64,000 nucleotides of DNA from Ischnura elegans (taxonomy: Eukaryota > Arthropoda > Insecta > Odonata > Coenagrionidae): assembly GCF_921293095.1 (NCBI RefSeq), contig NW_025791658.1, positions 4,650,001 through 4,714,000 of the forward strand. Direction: 5' to 3'. Every line of letters starts with the position of its first letter. Within the stretch, counting starts at the first letter, position 1. The position numbers and the translations under genes are program-made. Of this stretch, positions 12,516 through 24,368 are shown piece by piece. The notes beneath the pieces were generated by a model. It worked only from the letters and a program-made list of their open reading frames with translations. It had not been told where the DNA came from and made no database searches.

Positions 12516-13047
12516 ACTTGACAAAACCTTAAATTTTCTCAATTATTTTGGAAAGAAAAAAACGGCACAGTCTCATGGCATAATGTTTGATGATTAACGA
12601 ACTATGGCTGTATACATATTTGGTTTATCCAGAAAATCATCGGAAGCCGTTGAAAATGAGCAAAAATAATAAAAGTATATACTTATAAATACTTATAAAT
12701 CAGATTTACGAATGAACGATATATATGAATGAATATAAAGCATATACTTATAAATACTTTTATTAATTTTGCTTATTTTCAACGGCTTCCGATGATTTTC
12801 TGGACAAACCAAATATTTATATAGTCATAGTTCGTTACCCAGACGGCACAGACCCCTCCGTATCTAATTCGTATGCAGATAGTATCCATTGACTACCGCT
12901 CCGTCGCTTTTTGTCAATGGATACTATCTGCATATGAATTAGATACGGAGGATTCTGTGCCGTCTGGGTAATCATCGAACATTATGCCATGAGACTGCCA
13001 TTTTTTTTTTTCCAAAATGATTGTGAAAATTTAAGGTTTTGTCAAGT
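12516..13047. mobile_element. Foldback repeat with arms of about 175 bp
   Basis: The left arm (about 12516-12690) begins ACTTGACAAAACC. It is mirrored by a right arm (about 12755-13047) ending GGTTTTGTCAAGT. Shared words include CTCATGGCATAATGTT and CGGAAGCCGTTGAAAA, each with its complement. The right arm is split by a smaller palindromic insertion at 12838-12968. The class is unknown. Confidence 0.7.
12838..12968. mobile_element. 131-bp palindromic MITE with TA target duplication
   Basis: The ends CCCAGACGGCACAGA and TCTGTGCCGTCTGGG are inverted, and the palindrome continues to the centre (GATAGTATCCATTGAC with its complement). It sits in the right arm of the surrounding foldback. Comparison with the uninterrupted left arm shows that exactly TA was duplicated (12836-12837 and 12969-12970), which indicates a Tc1/mariner-type mobilising transposase. 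Confidence 0.8.
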
Positions 13048-14360
13048 TTTTTTATTTCCGCCTACTGTGCGACGCGAGACGGTTTCCTGGGGAAGGCCTA
13101 TGCAGGATAAGTGTTGCCGCTAGTTGACGCTAGTTGACGCGGGGGATTATCCGGAGGCCATATTCGTTGGCGGCACCCTTCAGACGGTGTCAATGGTCAT
13201 CCGGAATCGTAGTTCAACCGGTTCGTTTGTCGTTGTCGTAAGAAGCAAAGGTAACCAGGCGAATCGAAGTTCTCAGGAATTTCAGATGTAAATTAAGCGA
13301 AGACTAGATAACCCCTGCGAAAATTTCGCACTTTTATGTACATACATTTCGTACTATTTTAATTTTTCGTTGTCAGTTCCCGTTGATAATAATTCTTGAA
13401 TACTTTCAACGCGATCTATTTATTTATGTTAAACGTTATTCATACTTTTTACTTTTTATTTTTAATATTTTGCCTGCTTACGATTTTAGAAGCTTAAAGA
13501 AGTTCCCGTGGAAATACCCCGTTAAGGCGGTCAAAGGCTCCGCTCCGCGGTGTCAAAAAACGACCGTTTTCGCAGAAGAATCCTGGGGGTCAGGGATCGG
13601 AGAGTGAAGAAGGTATAAGAGTCTCAGCTGGTGTCTTTCTGGTAGGTCTTTTTGTATGAGTCCCAGGAAAACAACTCACTTTTTCGAGGTCTGAACGCTT
13701 TTAATAGAAGCATGGTCTTCGATCATATCCAAAGAAAACGAAATGAACTTCAATGAAACTTACACTTACCTCGGCTGAAAATCCTCCACTGTTTTCACCA
13801 TAGACCATTTGAGAACCGGTGTCTTGAAGCAAAACATAAAAGCGGTGAATGCTGAGCGTTAAAACCCATACAGTTCCAATAACCTTACCGCGTCGCGGCT
13901 AATCCAACTCCCTACGCGCGGAGACGAACCCTGCCGCGCGATCGAAAAATCAATGTATATTTCCGGCGTCGCAAACTTATTTCAAAGATAACTGCATAAA
14001 CACCTCAAGAAATCTTCAAAGAATGTTCTCATATAAGTTACTCCGCGTGACTTTGCCGAAAACCCATTTGAAACTCTTCCTAAATGTTAAACTTTGTCGA
14101 AAAACAGTATCCGCCATTTTGTAACTGCATGGTAAGAATTTATCGATGATATTCTTTAAGACTACGGAAAATTAAAGAAAAATCACCATGGCAACAGATT
14201 ATGTGCTTTTTATTCCACAAGAACCCACCTATAACTTCACCATCTATACTATAGCCTTGGAAGGCTTTCAGAGAAAATTGAAGACGGGCGTTTTTTTTTT
14301 AAATTTGTTCACGTTTCAGCCTCAGTATCTCAGTAACGGGTGGGGTCTATGTCAAATGAA
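13048..14360. other. No recognised gene
   Basis: Mixed-composition sequence. A short tandem GCTAGTTGAC occurs twice near 13121-13140. I see no gene, TIR or RNA structure that I can support. Confidence 0.4.
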
Positions 14361-14368
14361 GTGCATAC

Positions 14369-15209
14369 TAGTGATGGGTCGATCATGAACGATTCGATCA
14401 AAAAGATTGAATCACTAGGTGAATCAAATGACTCATGATTCATTTCGTTAAACAAGTCGATCGTCAATCACTCCGACTTCCGGTTTCATATCAATCATCT
14501 CGGTTTCCGGTTTGTTTCAAAATTTGGAACGATAGATGCTTGATCTCTTAATTCCTCAGGGCAGAAACAGTTGTGAGAAAATTAAATACTATGTTATAAA
14601 GAACTGAATACTTGTGTAATCTTTTTCTTAAATTTTTTCCAGCAGTTATCAGTATTAATGACACCAATACACGTAAAAGGAAAATATTAAGATGACTCCT
14701 GTAGGAGAATGTTAAGAAGTAGAAGTTAAAGCTGGTTACATTTTATTGTGCCGTTCATAAAATTATCCTGCAGATCAGATTCATGCATAGTGTGTGGTGT
14801 ATTCTGTGTTATATTTTGAGATATGTAGTTTGAAAATATTTTATCAGTGTTAAGAAACTGTGGCAGTTTTGCCTTCCCAAATATTTTCATGACACTACTT
14901 CCTTCATTTTTGCAATCTAATTTACTCATCTAGGAATTCACAATCAAAATAGTATATGAAATGATAATATGGATAGCAATCAGCGTTATCAATGCTCTTC
15001 GCAGATGAGGCGGTATTTATTCGATTATTCTAAGTGATTGATTACATGCATTGATTGAGTCTTTTCGATCATGATTCCTTTTGAGTCTTTTCGATCTTGA
15101 TTCATTTGAGTCTTTTCGATCATAATGATTGAATCAATTGATTGAATCACTTATGTGACTCGAGTCAAAATGATCGAATCACTAAAATGATCGACTTTGC
15201 CCATCACTA
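14369..15209. mobile_element. Non-autonomous hAT element, 841 bp, 8-bp TSD
   Basis: The ends TAGTGATGGG and CCCATCACTA are inverted, and GTGCATAC is repeated exactly at 14361-14368 and 15210-15217. An 8-bp duplication with a TAGTGATGGG end is typical of hAT transposons. The subterminal regions are rich in GATCGA and TGAATCA words on both sides, probable transposase-binding repeats. No hAT transposase is encoded. Confidence 0.88.
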
Positions 15210-15331
15210 GTGCATACCCATACATTTCAATCATTTTTGAGTATACCTGCGGAGTTACAAGTTTATAACTCAAAATAAGCCATTTTGTAATGTAGTCCTG
15301 CTTTTTCCGATTTCCGCCCACTGTGCGACGT

Positions 15332-15630
15332 CAGGGGCGCAGCTAGGAATTAAGGCTTGGGTGGGTTTAGGTGCAACTAATACCGGGGTGTGTGTGGGTA
15401 TGGAATACCCACCAGGATATACGGTAGGTACGAGATTAATAAATTGCGGAAGTTTAAAGATAAAAGGTTCAAAATGGTGAGTTTTACGGCTTTCTGAGGG
15501 ATATTTTATTCATCCTTACACTATTGTATCAGTAATATCAATCCAATAAAATAAAATGGATTAAACTTAAAAATTTCTCTGAGCTCTGGGGGGGTTTATC
15601 CCCCAAAACTCCCCCCTCGCTGCGCCACTG
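15332..15630. mobile_element. hAT-type MITE, 299 bp, 8-bp TSD
   Basis: The ends are CAGGGGCGCAGC and GCTGCGCCACTG, flanked by TGCGACGT at 15324-15331 and 15631-15638. G- and C-rich runs lie close to both ends. The same family occurs at 18298-18595 and, split by other insertions, at 29413-31761. Confidence 0.88.
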
Positions 15631-15633
15631 TGC

Positions 15634-15822
15634 GACGTCACACGGGGTTTTCCCAGCATTCGTACTTACCCGTCGCGTTTTCGCGCGCTTGAAAATTTTC
15701 ATTTTTCATTTAATCGCGAAATATAGATATCGTCATTTAAAAATCTAGAAGCGTGAAATGCGTACTCCAGGAGTAATAATCTTTCGATTCAGGCAATAAA
15801 AAAATAATAGGAAACCACCCTA
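15634..15822 (-). mobile_element. TIR element, TAGGGTGGTTTCC family, copy 2 (partial)
   Basis: Only the terminal part of about 190 bp is present, ending GGAAACCACCCTA and carrying the CGCGTTTTCGCGCG word. It starts within a few bases of the preceding hAT MITE's right duplication, so that MITE probably inserted into a longer copy or a relative. Confidence 0.75.
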
Positions 15823-16100
15823 TTGACTTGTCAGTGCCAAGAAGACGTCGTTCAATGACCATCTTTCGCCGAGGTCTCTCTTCTACTAACTACGCCTATC
15901 ACAGGGGTCTCTCCCGACTTCTTTAGAACTGCAGCTACTATACGTACTTGGATTTCTTTATTTCTTCGGGTAGCTTCTTATACAGAAGAAAAGTTGGGAT
16001 GTTTTCAGAGTCTGTTCCACCTTCGCTTGGAGTCGTTTGATTTGGTATCACGGCTTATAAAAATATTGGGGGGGCCATACCAGGGGTCTTTGTCCGAGAA

Positions 16101-16765
16101 TATGGTAGTTTCCTTCATCAAAGAAAACGAAAGGCATTGATTGCGATTCGTTACCCACCATTAGTGTATTCATAATACACAAATTATTTGGTTTTAGAAA
16201 TATCGGTTTAGACGAATGGCAAGGGTCCATTTTTAACCGCATTTGAAAAAGGCCAGATTGGCGCCCATGCGATTCCACTCCACATGACGTCACAGAGACC
16301 TAGTTTCTACACGAGAGGATAGGAGTTATACATTGTCTGAGGTTACCAATGCATGCATGAGGCGCAGAGCTCAGGGAAACATGTCTTAATAATCACCCAT
16401 TAAAACTGGCTAAGGTCAGAAAGTTTTCTTCGTTTGATAAGGTATTAATAAACCTTTTTTAAGCCAAGCGCTACCTGCTAGCAGGGTACTCAGCTACCCG
16501 CTAGCAGCCTGCGTCGTATCAGCGCTAAGCCTCGCCTCGAGGTCACCTCACAGGGCGGCAGCGGGAACCAGAAATACGTCACACGGAGAGATTTCCCGGC
16601 ATTCATACTTACACGTCGCGTTTTCGCGCGCTTGAAAATTTTCACTTTTCACTTAATCGCGAAAAATAGATATCGTCATTTAAAAATCTAAAAGCGTGAA
16701 ATACGTACTCCAGGAGTAATAATCTTTCGATTAAGGCAATGAAAAAATAATAGGAAACCACCCTA
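16101..16765 (-). mobile_element. TIR element, TAGGGTGGTTTCC family, copy 3
   Basis: A full-length copy with ends TATGGTAGTTTCC and GGAAACCACCCTA and all family landmarks. It is oriented opposite to the copies at 29901, 38429, 50829 and 58710. Confidence 0.85.
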
Positions 16766-16821
16766 TTTTTATAAATAGTATAATGAGTATAATATAATAA
16801 TAATAAATAGTATAAATATAA

Positions 16822-17868
16822 AGGTTTATTTTTAAAGTTTCTTTTAGCATTTTTAGAGACTTAAGATCAACATTAGAACCCTGGAAACTCGATTCTTGAT
16901 AACTCGACACTCCGGGAAAAATCGAAGAGCCCGGCACACCTTTCCTCCTCCCCTGATAAAAATAAACTCCCCCATGGTGGGTAAAGGAAGGGTAGTAGCC
17001 ATCATGGTGGGTAGTTACCCTTGCACAACACACGCCCTCCACTCCAAGGAGGGTAAGGGAAGGGTAGAAAAAACCTTCGTCTTCCCTTCCTTGGAACTCC
17101 TTCCCTTACCATCCCTCAAACCTTCCTCTACACGCCGTTAAGGGTAAGGGAAGGGTAGGACAATCTTTCGTCTACCCTTCGTTGGAACTCCTTCCCTTAC
17201 CATCCGTCTACGCTTCCTCTACCCACCATTAAGGGTAAGAGAAGGGTAGAAAAATCCTTTGTCTACCCTTCCTTGGAACTCCTTCCCTTACCATCCGTCT
17301 ACCCTTCCTCTACCCACCATTAAGGTTAAGAGAAGGGTAGAAAAATCCTTCGTCTACCCTTCCTTGGAACTCCTTCCCTTACCATCCCTCTACCCTTCCT
17401 CTACACGCCGTTAAGGGTAAGGGAAGGGTAGGACTATCCTTCGTGTACCCTTCCTTGGAACTCCTTCCCTTACCATCCGTCTACGCTTCCTCTACCCACC
17501 ATTAACGGTAAGAGAAGCGTAGAAAAATCCTTCGTCTACCCTTCCTTGGAACTCCTTCCCTTACCATTCGTCTACGCTTCCTCAACACGCCGTTAAGGGT
17601 AAGGGAAGGGTAGGACTATCCTTCGTGTACCCTTCCTTGGAACTCCTTCCCTTACCATCCGTCTACCCATCCTCTACACGCCGTTAAGGGTAAGGGAAGG
17701 GTAGGACTATCCTTCGTCTATCCTTCATTGGAACTCCTTCCCTTACCATTCGCCTTTCCGAGGGTAAACCTCCCCACAATTAGAATTTATTTTTATCAGG
17801 ATCCCCCCGAATAACGAATGTTTGAGGGGGCTCGGGCCCCCTCAGGCCTCATGAAGTCGGCGCTACTG
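16822..17868 (-). mobile_element. Left-truncated hAT MITE (CAGTRGCGCCGAC family) carrying an insertion
   Basis: In inverse orientation this matches the intact copy at 18614-18873: its right end reads AAGTCGGCGCTACTG, and internal words such as GGGTTCTAATGTTGATC are shared as complements. It is interrupted by the element at 16952-17800. The left terminus is not visible and may have been lost next to copy 3 of the TIR family. Confidence 0.7.
16952..17800. mobile_element. TIR element whose interior is a 91-bp minisatellite
   Basis: Perfect 15-bp inverted ends CCTGATAAAAATAAA and TTTATTTTTATCAGG bound an interior made largely of eight tandem units of about 91 bp. TTGGAACTCC recurs at 17091, 17182, 17273, 17363, 17454, 17545, 17636 and 17728. 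Each unit contains GGTAAGGGAAGGGTAG followed by its near-complement CTACCCTTCC...CTTCCCTTACC, so each unit can fold into its own hairpin. It lies inside an older hAT MITE. Confidence 0.85.
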
Positions 17869-18297
17869 TTTGGTATACTTTTTTTAAAATAATTACTTGT
17901 TATAAATTTAATTTTTGTTTTTTTTGTTCTAGTTGTTGTAACTTTCAAAATGGTTGAATTTGTGTGAAATGGTGTTATCTGTGGAAATAAATAAATGAAT
18001 ACAGAATCGGCAGTACGCTAGGAAATGATGGGAGGCCTTCATTGAGGGCTGACCGCTTTAGCGATCCCTTTAGCGATAAGGGAATGTGCACTTAAGCTCT
18101 TCTCGGATAGCAATAAAAATATTGGGAAACTGCCGTAGGTAGTTCAACAATGGGAAAACGTCTTTCGCCCATTCACGTCTGTTTCAGCTATATCATCCAT
18201 GATATCATTTCATAGTATTCAAGTTACTTAAATTGTATTTCATGTGACTTTACCCACATAGAAATGAAAGCTTGCTGGAGGCACTATTAGCAAGCGT
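17869..18297. other. Spacer with an old repeat fragment
   Basis: Contains the 18058-18152 match to 11105-11196 (shared TAGCAATAAAA and TTGGGAAACT). No gene is seen. Confidence 0.45.
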
Positions 18298-18595
18298 CAG
18301 TGGCGCAGCGAGGGGGAGGGGGGTTTGGGGGATAAAACCCCCCTCAGAGCTCAGAGAAATTTTTATTCCATTTTACTTATCTGGATCAGTATTACTATCA
18401 GAATAAAGATAGGATTTATCACATATCCCTCAGAAAGCTGTAAAACTCATCATTTTGAACTATTATTCTTCAAAATTTTCTGGAGGAGGGCCCCCGCTAC
18501 TCCTGCTTACCCTGGTAGTTATGCAATACCCTCACACTCGTAAGTAATAGTTGCGCCTAAAACCCCCCCTAGCCTAATCTCTACCTGCGCCCCTG
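18298..18595 (-). mobile_element. hAT-type MITE, same family as 15332-15630
   Basis: The ends are CAGTGGCGCAGC and CTGCGCCCCTG. The interior matches 15332-15630 in inverse orientation. The flanking octamers GCAAGCGT and CCAAGCAT agree at six of eight positions, as expected for an aged hAT duplication. Confidence 0.75.
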
Positions 18596-18613
18596 CCAAG
18601 CATGCCATCTTGA

Positions 18614-18873
18614 CAGTGGCGCCGACTCCATTGGGCCTGAGGGGGCCCAAGCCCCCCCAAAAATTCGTTACAGATGCGAGGAAAAAATGTGTAAGGCTTG
18701 TCGATTTTCCCCGGAGTGTCCAGATATCGAGATTCGAGTGATCAGGGTTCTAATGTTGATCATATGACTCTTCTAAAATGCTTAAAAACTTAAAATTCAC
18801 TAATTATAAAATTTACCGGAGCAAGGTCCCCAGTTTGGGCCCCCCCAATATTTTTTGTAAGTCGGCACCCCTG
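18614..18873 (+). mobile_element. hAT-type MITE, 260 bp, exact 8-bp TSD
   Basis: The ends are CAGTGGCGCCGACT and AAGTCGGCACCCCTG. CATCTTGA flanks it exactly on both sides (18606-18613 and 18874-18881). It is the intact reference for the interrupted copy at 16822-17868. Confidence 0.9.
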
Positions 18874-18894
18874 CATCTTGAAAATCCCTGTATA

Positions 18895-19215
18895 TACCCT
18901 AGTAGCACAATTTGTGTTCAGAGTATGCTCAAGGCATTTTCAGCACATATGTAAGATGTGTTCAACATAATTTGAGCACATGCTGAGCATATAAAAATGT
19001 CTGGCAAGGCATATGCTCAACATATGTTCAACACAAGTTTTCAACATATGCTCAGCATGTTTTCCTCACATGCTCAACATATGTTTTTAACATTATGCTC
19101 AGCATATTACCCACTTATGCTCAACATATGTTTTTAACATATGCTCAGCATGGTATCCAATTATGCCCAACATATGTTTTTAACATATGCCCTTCATTCT
19201 CCCAAAATATGCTCA
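18895..19215. repeat. Short palindromic tandem repeat (CAACATATGTTTTTAACATATG)
   Basis: Variants of ATGCTCAGCAT and CAACATATGTT alternate with a spacing of about 47 bp in the best-preserved part (19075, 19122, 19168). Each word is itself nearly palindromic. The function is unknown. Confidence 0.65.
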
Positions 19216-19220
19216 GCATA

Positions 19221-19419
19221 CCCTAGTGAAAATATCTACAGGATTTTTTTCCAATAGTAATTTGACAATGGGAAACGTTTGTTCCTATAAGAAATTTTTA
19301 CGTTCCTACAGGAAAATTTTATTTTCCCATAGGAACCTAAAATTTTCCTATAGGAACAATCATTTTCCACTGTCAAATTACTAAAGGAAAAAGAAATCCT
19401 ATGGAGATTTTCACTAGGG
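19221..19419. mobile_element. Foldback MITE, about 199 bp
   Basis: The ends CCCTAGTGAAAAT and ATTTTCACTAGGG are inverted. The pairing continues inward (CTACAGGATTTTT against AGAAATCCTATGG, and TTCCTATAGGA-type words in the centre). No coding capacity and no clear target duplication. Confidence 0.8.
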
Positions 19420-19434
19420 TGAGGAATTGCATCC

Positions 19435-19470
19435 ATTTCAAACAGCCAATATATATTGGCTGTTTGAAAT
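19435..19470. repeat. Perfect 36-bp palindrome
   Basis: ATTTCAAACAGCCAATAT is followed directly by its exact reverse complement. It lies 15 bp after the foldback MITE. No known site is recognised. Confidence 0.85.
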
Positions 19471-22026
19471 CTATAATTATGCTAGAATGCATATCATTAT
19501 TCAACTATGCATATTTAATGTGCTACGCAAAAATTGAGAAAACTGCATGAAATTTAATTTATAAGATAAAAATAATCATTCTAATGATAAAAATGTTTAG
19601 TCCACGGGGTTTCCCCCTTTCTCCAGTTTACAAAATAATATTACGAAAACGCACATATTTTCCACACTTCGGTTAATTGTAAAGTATCGTAAATAAAAAA
19701 GTGAAACACGCGAAGGGATTCAGAAATAAAAACCAATTGGATGAAAAGGATTCTGTGCTCCGAGACATGGAAATATTATTTGTATGTTATACGAACAGTA
19801 GCATTTCTAGCCCCTGGATGCTATGCAATGAAAGTGACCAAAAAAACGCCGCTGTCTGGCGCGAATTCCTGGCAGTTCAGTCGATCATCATGCACATGTG
19901 TAAACAAATGTAAACACGTCGCGGTCGGTTCTCGGAAGCAGTTGACTACTTCATCTTTCTGATTGTGAGTTAATCAATTTTGATGTAAGGCTAATTTACA
20001 TATTTCAATTTGTCAATTAGAGTTATTTCTGACATTTCTTCTTTGCTGTCCATTGCTAAATTGAAGAGAAATGCACCTCTCCAGCCATGCTGTCCGAAAC
20101 GTGACAAGGATTCCAATGAACTTGTGATAAGCAGTGCTCGAAGCTTTGGGTAAGAATTCTTACAGCACCCTTTGCTATTATTAGTTCCCTAAAGCTTTAA
20201 AAAGCCTATGTCCCGCTATTTCCAGGTGGTACATGGTGAGATTTATGAAATGTATTATTTCGCCTCCTGCCTCTGCATTGAAGTGCTTATTGACTGTTTT
20301 TGTCTATCTCGTTAAGATTGTTGAAAAGTAGGTCATTATGAATGATACTGCTAAGATAACACTATTTCCCGTAGTAATAAATTCGGGGGCGTGGCTTTCA
20401 CGTTGATTATGGATGTGAACCGACCTTTTATCCCATGTTCTTCATTCTGCATTCAATACCCTCGTCTCCGGCCTGCTCCAGGCGATGATAATTGGATTTT
20501 GGATGAGTTACTTTGTAAGAAGTTATTTGTAGTAAGGATTAAACTTATATTTCGTTATCTGAAACGGTTTAATATTCATTGTTTAGTTGTTCATAGTTCA
20601 GTTTTCTTGAAGCTATCATAGTTGGAGATCTCGTTGGCTTGCATAAGTAAAAGTTTTTCCTATGTCAGTTTTTGGCATGTGTGTGTGTATTTTTCATTTA
20701 AACAGTGTCGGATAAATGTTTGCATACCACCTGTTAACTGTCAAGCACACGGGATTGACGTTACATGGGTGACGTCAATCATGGCCACGACTTCTTTTGG
20801 AAATCCCCGACATTGGGGGAATCCCTCGTTGTTTGCTAATTATATGTTTCGTGAAAAATCCATCACTTTTTCTCTCGTTTGTAGTGTACTGGCTTTTATA
20901 TTGTTTTATCTGCAAACATTGAATTGCTTATTTACTATCAACCCAATATATTAATGACCTTCCTCAAACCTGTCAAATTCTGTGTGGAATATACTTATAG
21001 ATGGACGTAAATCCATGCAGTTCTGACTTGTCAATTTGGATCACGAGGAGATTATTACTTTGCATAAGTGGCAGAGCATATCATCCGTAATTAGGACGTA
21101 TGTTTCTTTTACTTCATGAGGACAACCATTGATATAGCCTAATATCCGAGTATGGCGGTAGCTCGGGTAGGTAGCAGTTCATACGAATGTCTGGATCGAA
21201 GGGGATCATGTCTTCTTTGGCGTTACGAAGTTTTCTATGGAAGTAAGGAATACTTTCATTTGTAGTTGTCTTGTAAGTGTTTGTTTATCCTGTCGTAGAT
21301 GTTCGCTGATAATTACCCTCGGTACGTATTTCGTGCCTGTTTTGTTTGCGATCGAAATTTTGTTTACCGGGAAAGAGGAAGTTTTTAAAACTTCTAATTC
21401 GGTGCCAGTTTTTTATTTTTGCGTAGTCTTCTTCAAAATCTCACGCCGTCTTTCCAACTAACTTACCCATAAAGTCTTGAATCATCTGAGGATAGTCGTT
21501 TCAGTATGAAATGTGCTATACTATGAAAAATAGGTTTTTTGATATAAATATTTTCGCTGCCCTCATTTTAATGTTTTATTGTTGGCTTATGTGATTATTT
21601 TGGTTAAAAAATTACCTGCCAAGTGCATTCCGGAGTTTGTGGCATTTTTTTATCAATTTTAATTAATTGGTGCATCAATGAATATAGCCATCCCAAGAGT
21701 GACTGACAAAATTTAAATAAATAATGAAATATTTTCCATTAGGGGTGTCGATATAGTGTATACCGAACATCAATGTGTTTTTGGACCAGAAAATGTAGCC
21801 CTTTTAATTGAAACACATTCTATTTGCACCCTGTATCACTAATTTCCGACCAGAATTCACAATTTTAGGCTGAAGTTTCCACTGTAATTTTAGATTTCAT
21901 ATCGGAAAAAAACTTTTTTCTCATAATGTAATGTTCTTTGCTTTCTTTCATCATCCATTAATAAGTGCTATGAGAGTCAACTTAAAAAATGACCAAATAT
22001 AGCACTTCACAGACTTGTGTAGAATT
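19471..22026. other. Mostly unique sequence without a recognised gene
   Basis: The least repetitive stretch of the left half. Several open frames of 65-110 codons are present on the + strand (19741-19962, 20391-20954, 21237-21461). None resembles a family I know, none has clear splice-site support, and their codons look like ordinary AT-rich non-coding DNA. An untranslated exon or regulatory region cannot be excluded. Confidence 0.35.
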
Positions 22027-22029
22027 TAA

Positions 22030-23003
22030 GGGCCGTATTCTTAGTCGACCCTGTAGGGTCAACCGACCCTGGATACGTCATCAGCCCCTACATAAACCGA
22101 TCTCGCCCTACATACACCAAATCAAGCCCTACATATGGACGTTTTTGGAACTAAACGGGCCCTACTTGATGTAGGGTGCCCGAACCAACCCTATACCCTA
22201 CAAAAACATGGCGGCCAACTATCGTCTGCTGATCACTTCGATTAAAGAATCTACGTTACAATGGATATTAAGGGAGACGACCTCACACAAGCCATTTTAA
22301 AATGTACAGTAACACAGCAGAAATGTCATAATACTACCACTTTATAACCACCAAGTTAAATAAATTATAAAATCGACTGAACTAATAAGAACAATATAGC
22401 GGTATACATCACCTTATTTCTACGAATATATAATAATATTTTTCACGTTTGGCACTCAGTATACTTTTGGGAAACCAATACTTCGTTTACGTATACACAT
22501 AGAAAACGTATTTTCATGCCACTATTTGCCACATAATAAACTTAACTACGGAAGGTGAAAACGAATGACGAACCTTGATGATGCAACGTAAGTTCCCACG
22601 TCAATGCTCATATTTGCTCCGTACTTATTACTGTCTTGTACAGACCGCTTTTGAAATAATTTAAAGACAATTAGGTTCTACTTTTGGCTCGATATGAGAG
22701 TATTTGTAGCGATAATTTAAGGTACCGACTCGACCTGGCGGACGACACCTATTGTTTATTTACCTTGAGCCGTTACCCTAACAATACGCCCGAGAATTAT
22801 CGGACGTCTTTTCTTAGTTTCATAGTTAGTTCCCAACACGCCACCAGAGTGGAAAATTGGTGCTGCGCCATCGTCTACGTCATTTCAGAGAACTTGACGA
22901 CGGAACTACCCCCCACCACTTATGTAGGGTCGACTGAGAAACGCATGTAGGGGTCTTTTGCAATGTAGGGACGGATATGTAGGGTCGACTAAGAATACGG
23001 CCC
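22030..23003. mobile_element. Harbinger/PIF-type non-autonomous element, 974 bp
   Basis: The inverted ends GGGCCGTATTCTTAGTCGAC and GTCGACTAAGAATACGGCCC are perfect over 20 bp. They are flanked by TAA at 22027-22029 and 23004-23006, the TWA duplication of the PIF/Harbinger superfamily. Subterminal TGTAGGG words are repeated near both ends. The one notable internal frame (22684-22950) has no transposase similarity that I can see. Confidence 0.88.
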
Positions 23004-23866
23004 TAAGTTTTTCCCAGTCTATAATCTGTAGTGTTGTATATCTATTTTATTTATATATATATTCTAGGTATCTCTAGTAACTTGCCTCTTGGCAACTGTT
23101 TTGTTTGTGTTGCTAATTACCTGATTGTTATGCCAAGAAGGCTGATGCGTGTGCAATAGTAAATATCCATATATACAGATGGAATTAATATAAATAATGA
23201 GCTGCATCCAGATTAATAACTCAGATTCTTGATTTACCACATGTAGGAATAGTTATCGGGTTTCCTGCTGGGTATTTATTTTGGGTGCACGGTTCAAACA
23301 TTTCAGCAGCATAAAGCCTGATAAGATCTAAGGTTTCCACTGCATTTCTCCGTATGAGTCATGGCTTTTGGGTGTTCCTCCGCGTTGAGTTGGCCATAGG
23401 TGACCACAGTTTACCCAGCCATCCTGCTGACATCTTCAGGTCAGAAGTAGAAATGCTTAAATTTGGCCGTCTTACATAGGTACTTAGGGGTTTGGAGGTT
23501 GGCTCTGATTGGTTGGAATTCAGGTGGGCTCTGAATGGTCATTGATTTTGAAGACCCTTTTCCATGTCTTGGCTAATGTGTAGCCATCTTCTCTGCTGCT
23601 GTTCTCAGGATGCTTAGTTATCTCTATCTCTTTGAGGGCCATTCCATGAAAATAGGTAATTTTTGGAATTAAAAATATGTTGTTATATTACACTTATTAT
23701 GTCATGATTGTCTTCTTATAAGGCTATATTATGAGTATTTACTAAGAATTTCAGTCTATATATGTATAAATATGTAGGTTACCTAGGTTCAAAGTCATCT
23801 CTTTATCAGCTGTTCAAAAATTACCATTTTTATTGGTTGTGTTGCCGCAACAATGCTTGAGTAAAT
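23004..23866. other. No recognised feature
   Basis: AT-rich sequence with no gene or terminal repeat that I can support. Confidence 0.45.
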
Positions 23867-24368
23867 GCTATTTTTCCAGCCTTTATATCAACTCACCAAC
23901 CTGTCTGTTTGTCTGGTACAAATCTTGTAACTCAAATTTGACTCACTTCCTGTGAAGCAAAAACGATGAAATTTTGCACACTTCTTCATTTCCAATGACA
24001 ATACATGAAAATATAACTTTTTCTCTCCAACCCCCCTTTAACCACCCCCCAGTCAACCTATAGCCCCCCAAAACATGTTTTTGATCTAAGAAGTTCCAAA
24101 TGGTCGATTTTCGTGTTTTGCGACCACAGTAAAAGTTATCCACCATAAAATTTCCCATCTTTTGACAATTTAAAAGCATAGGGGTGGCATTTTGAAACAT
24201 AGGGGGCTTACCATTCACTGAAAATTTAATAAATATAGTGACTTTTTTAATACATCACTTTTGGTTTTTCGGGGTCACTGAGTTTTTTTGCTTTGTGTCA
24301 TATATAAACGTTGCTCATCCCCTGTAATCTAAATATAAGGCTGGTTTTTAAAAAAAAATTTTTTATAA
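23867..24368 (+). repeat. 500-bp dispersed repeat, copy 1 (pair with 32559-33068)
   Basis: From TTTTTCCAGCCTTTATATC to TTTTATAAGAGCTTATT this is almost identical to 32559-33068. The exception is one 24-bp block after GTTATCCAC (24143-24166 here), which is wholly different but of the same length. A 91-codon minus-strand frame is open in both copies. I do not recognise its product and do not call it a gene. Confidence 0.85.

Noticed and set aside
20391..20954. Two adjacent open frames as a host gene
   Set aside because: No recognisable domain, no splice context, codon use like the surrounding AT-rich DNA.
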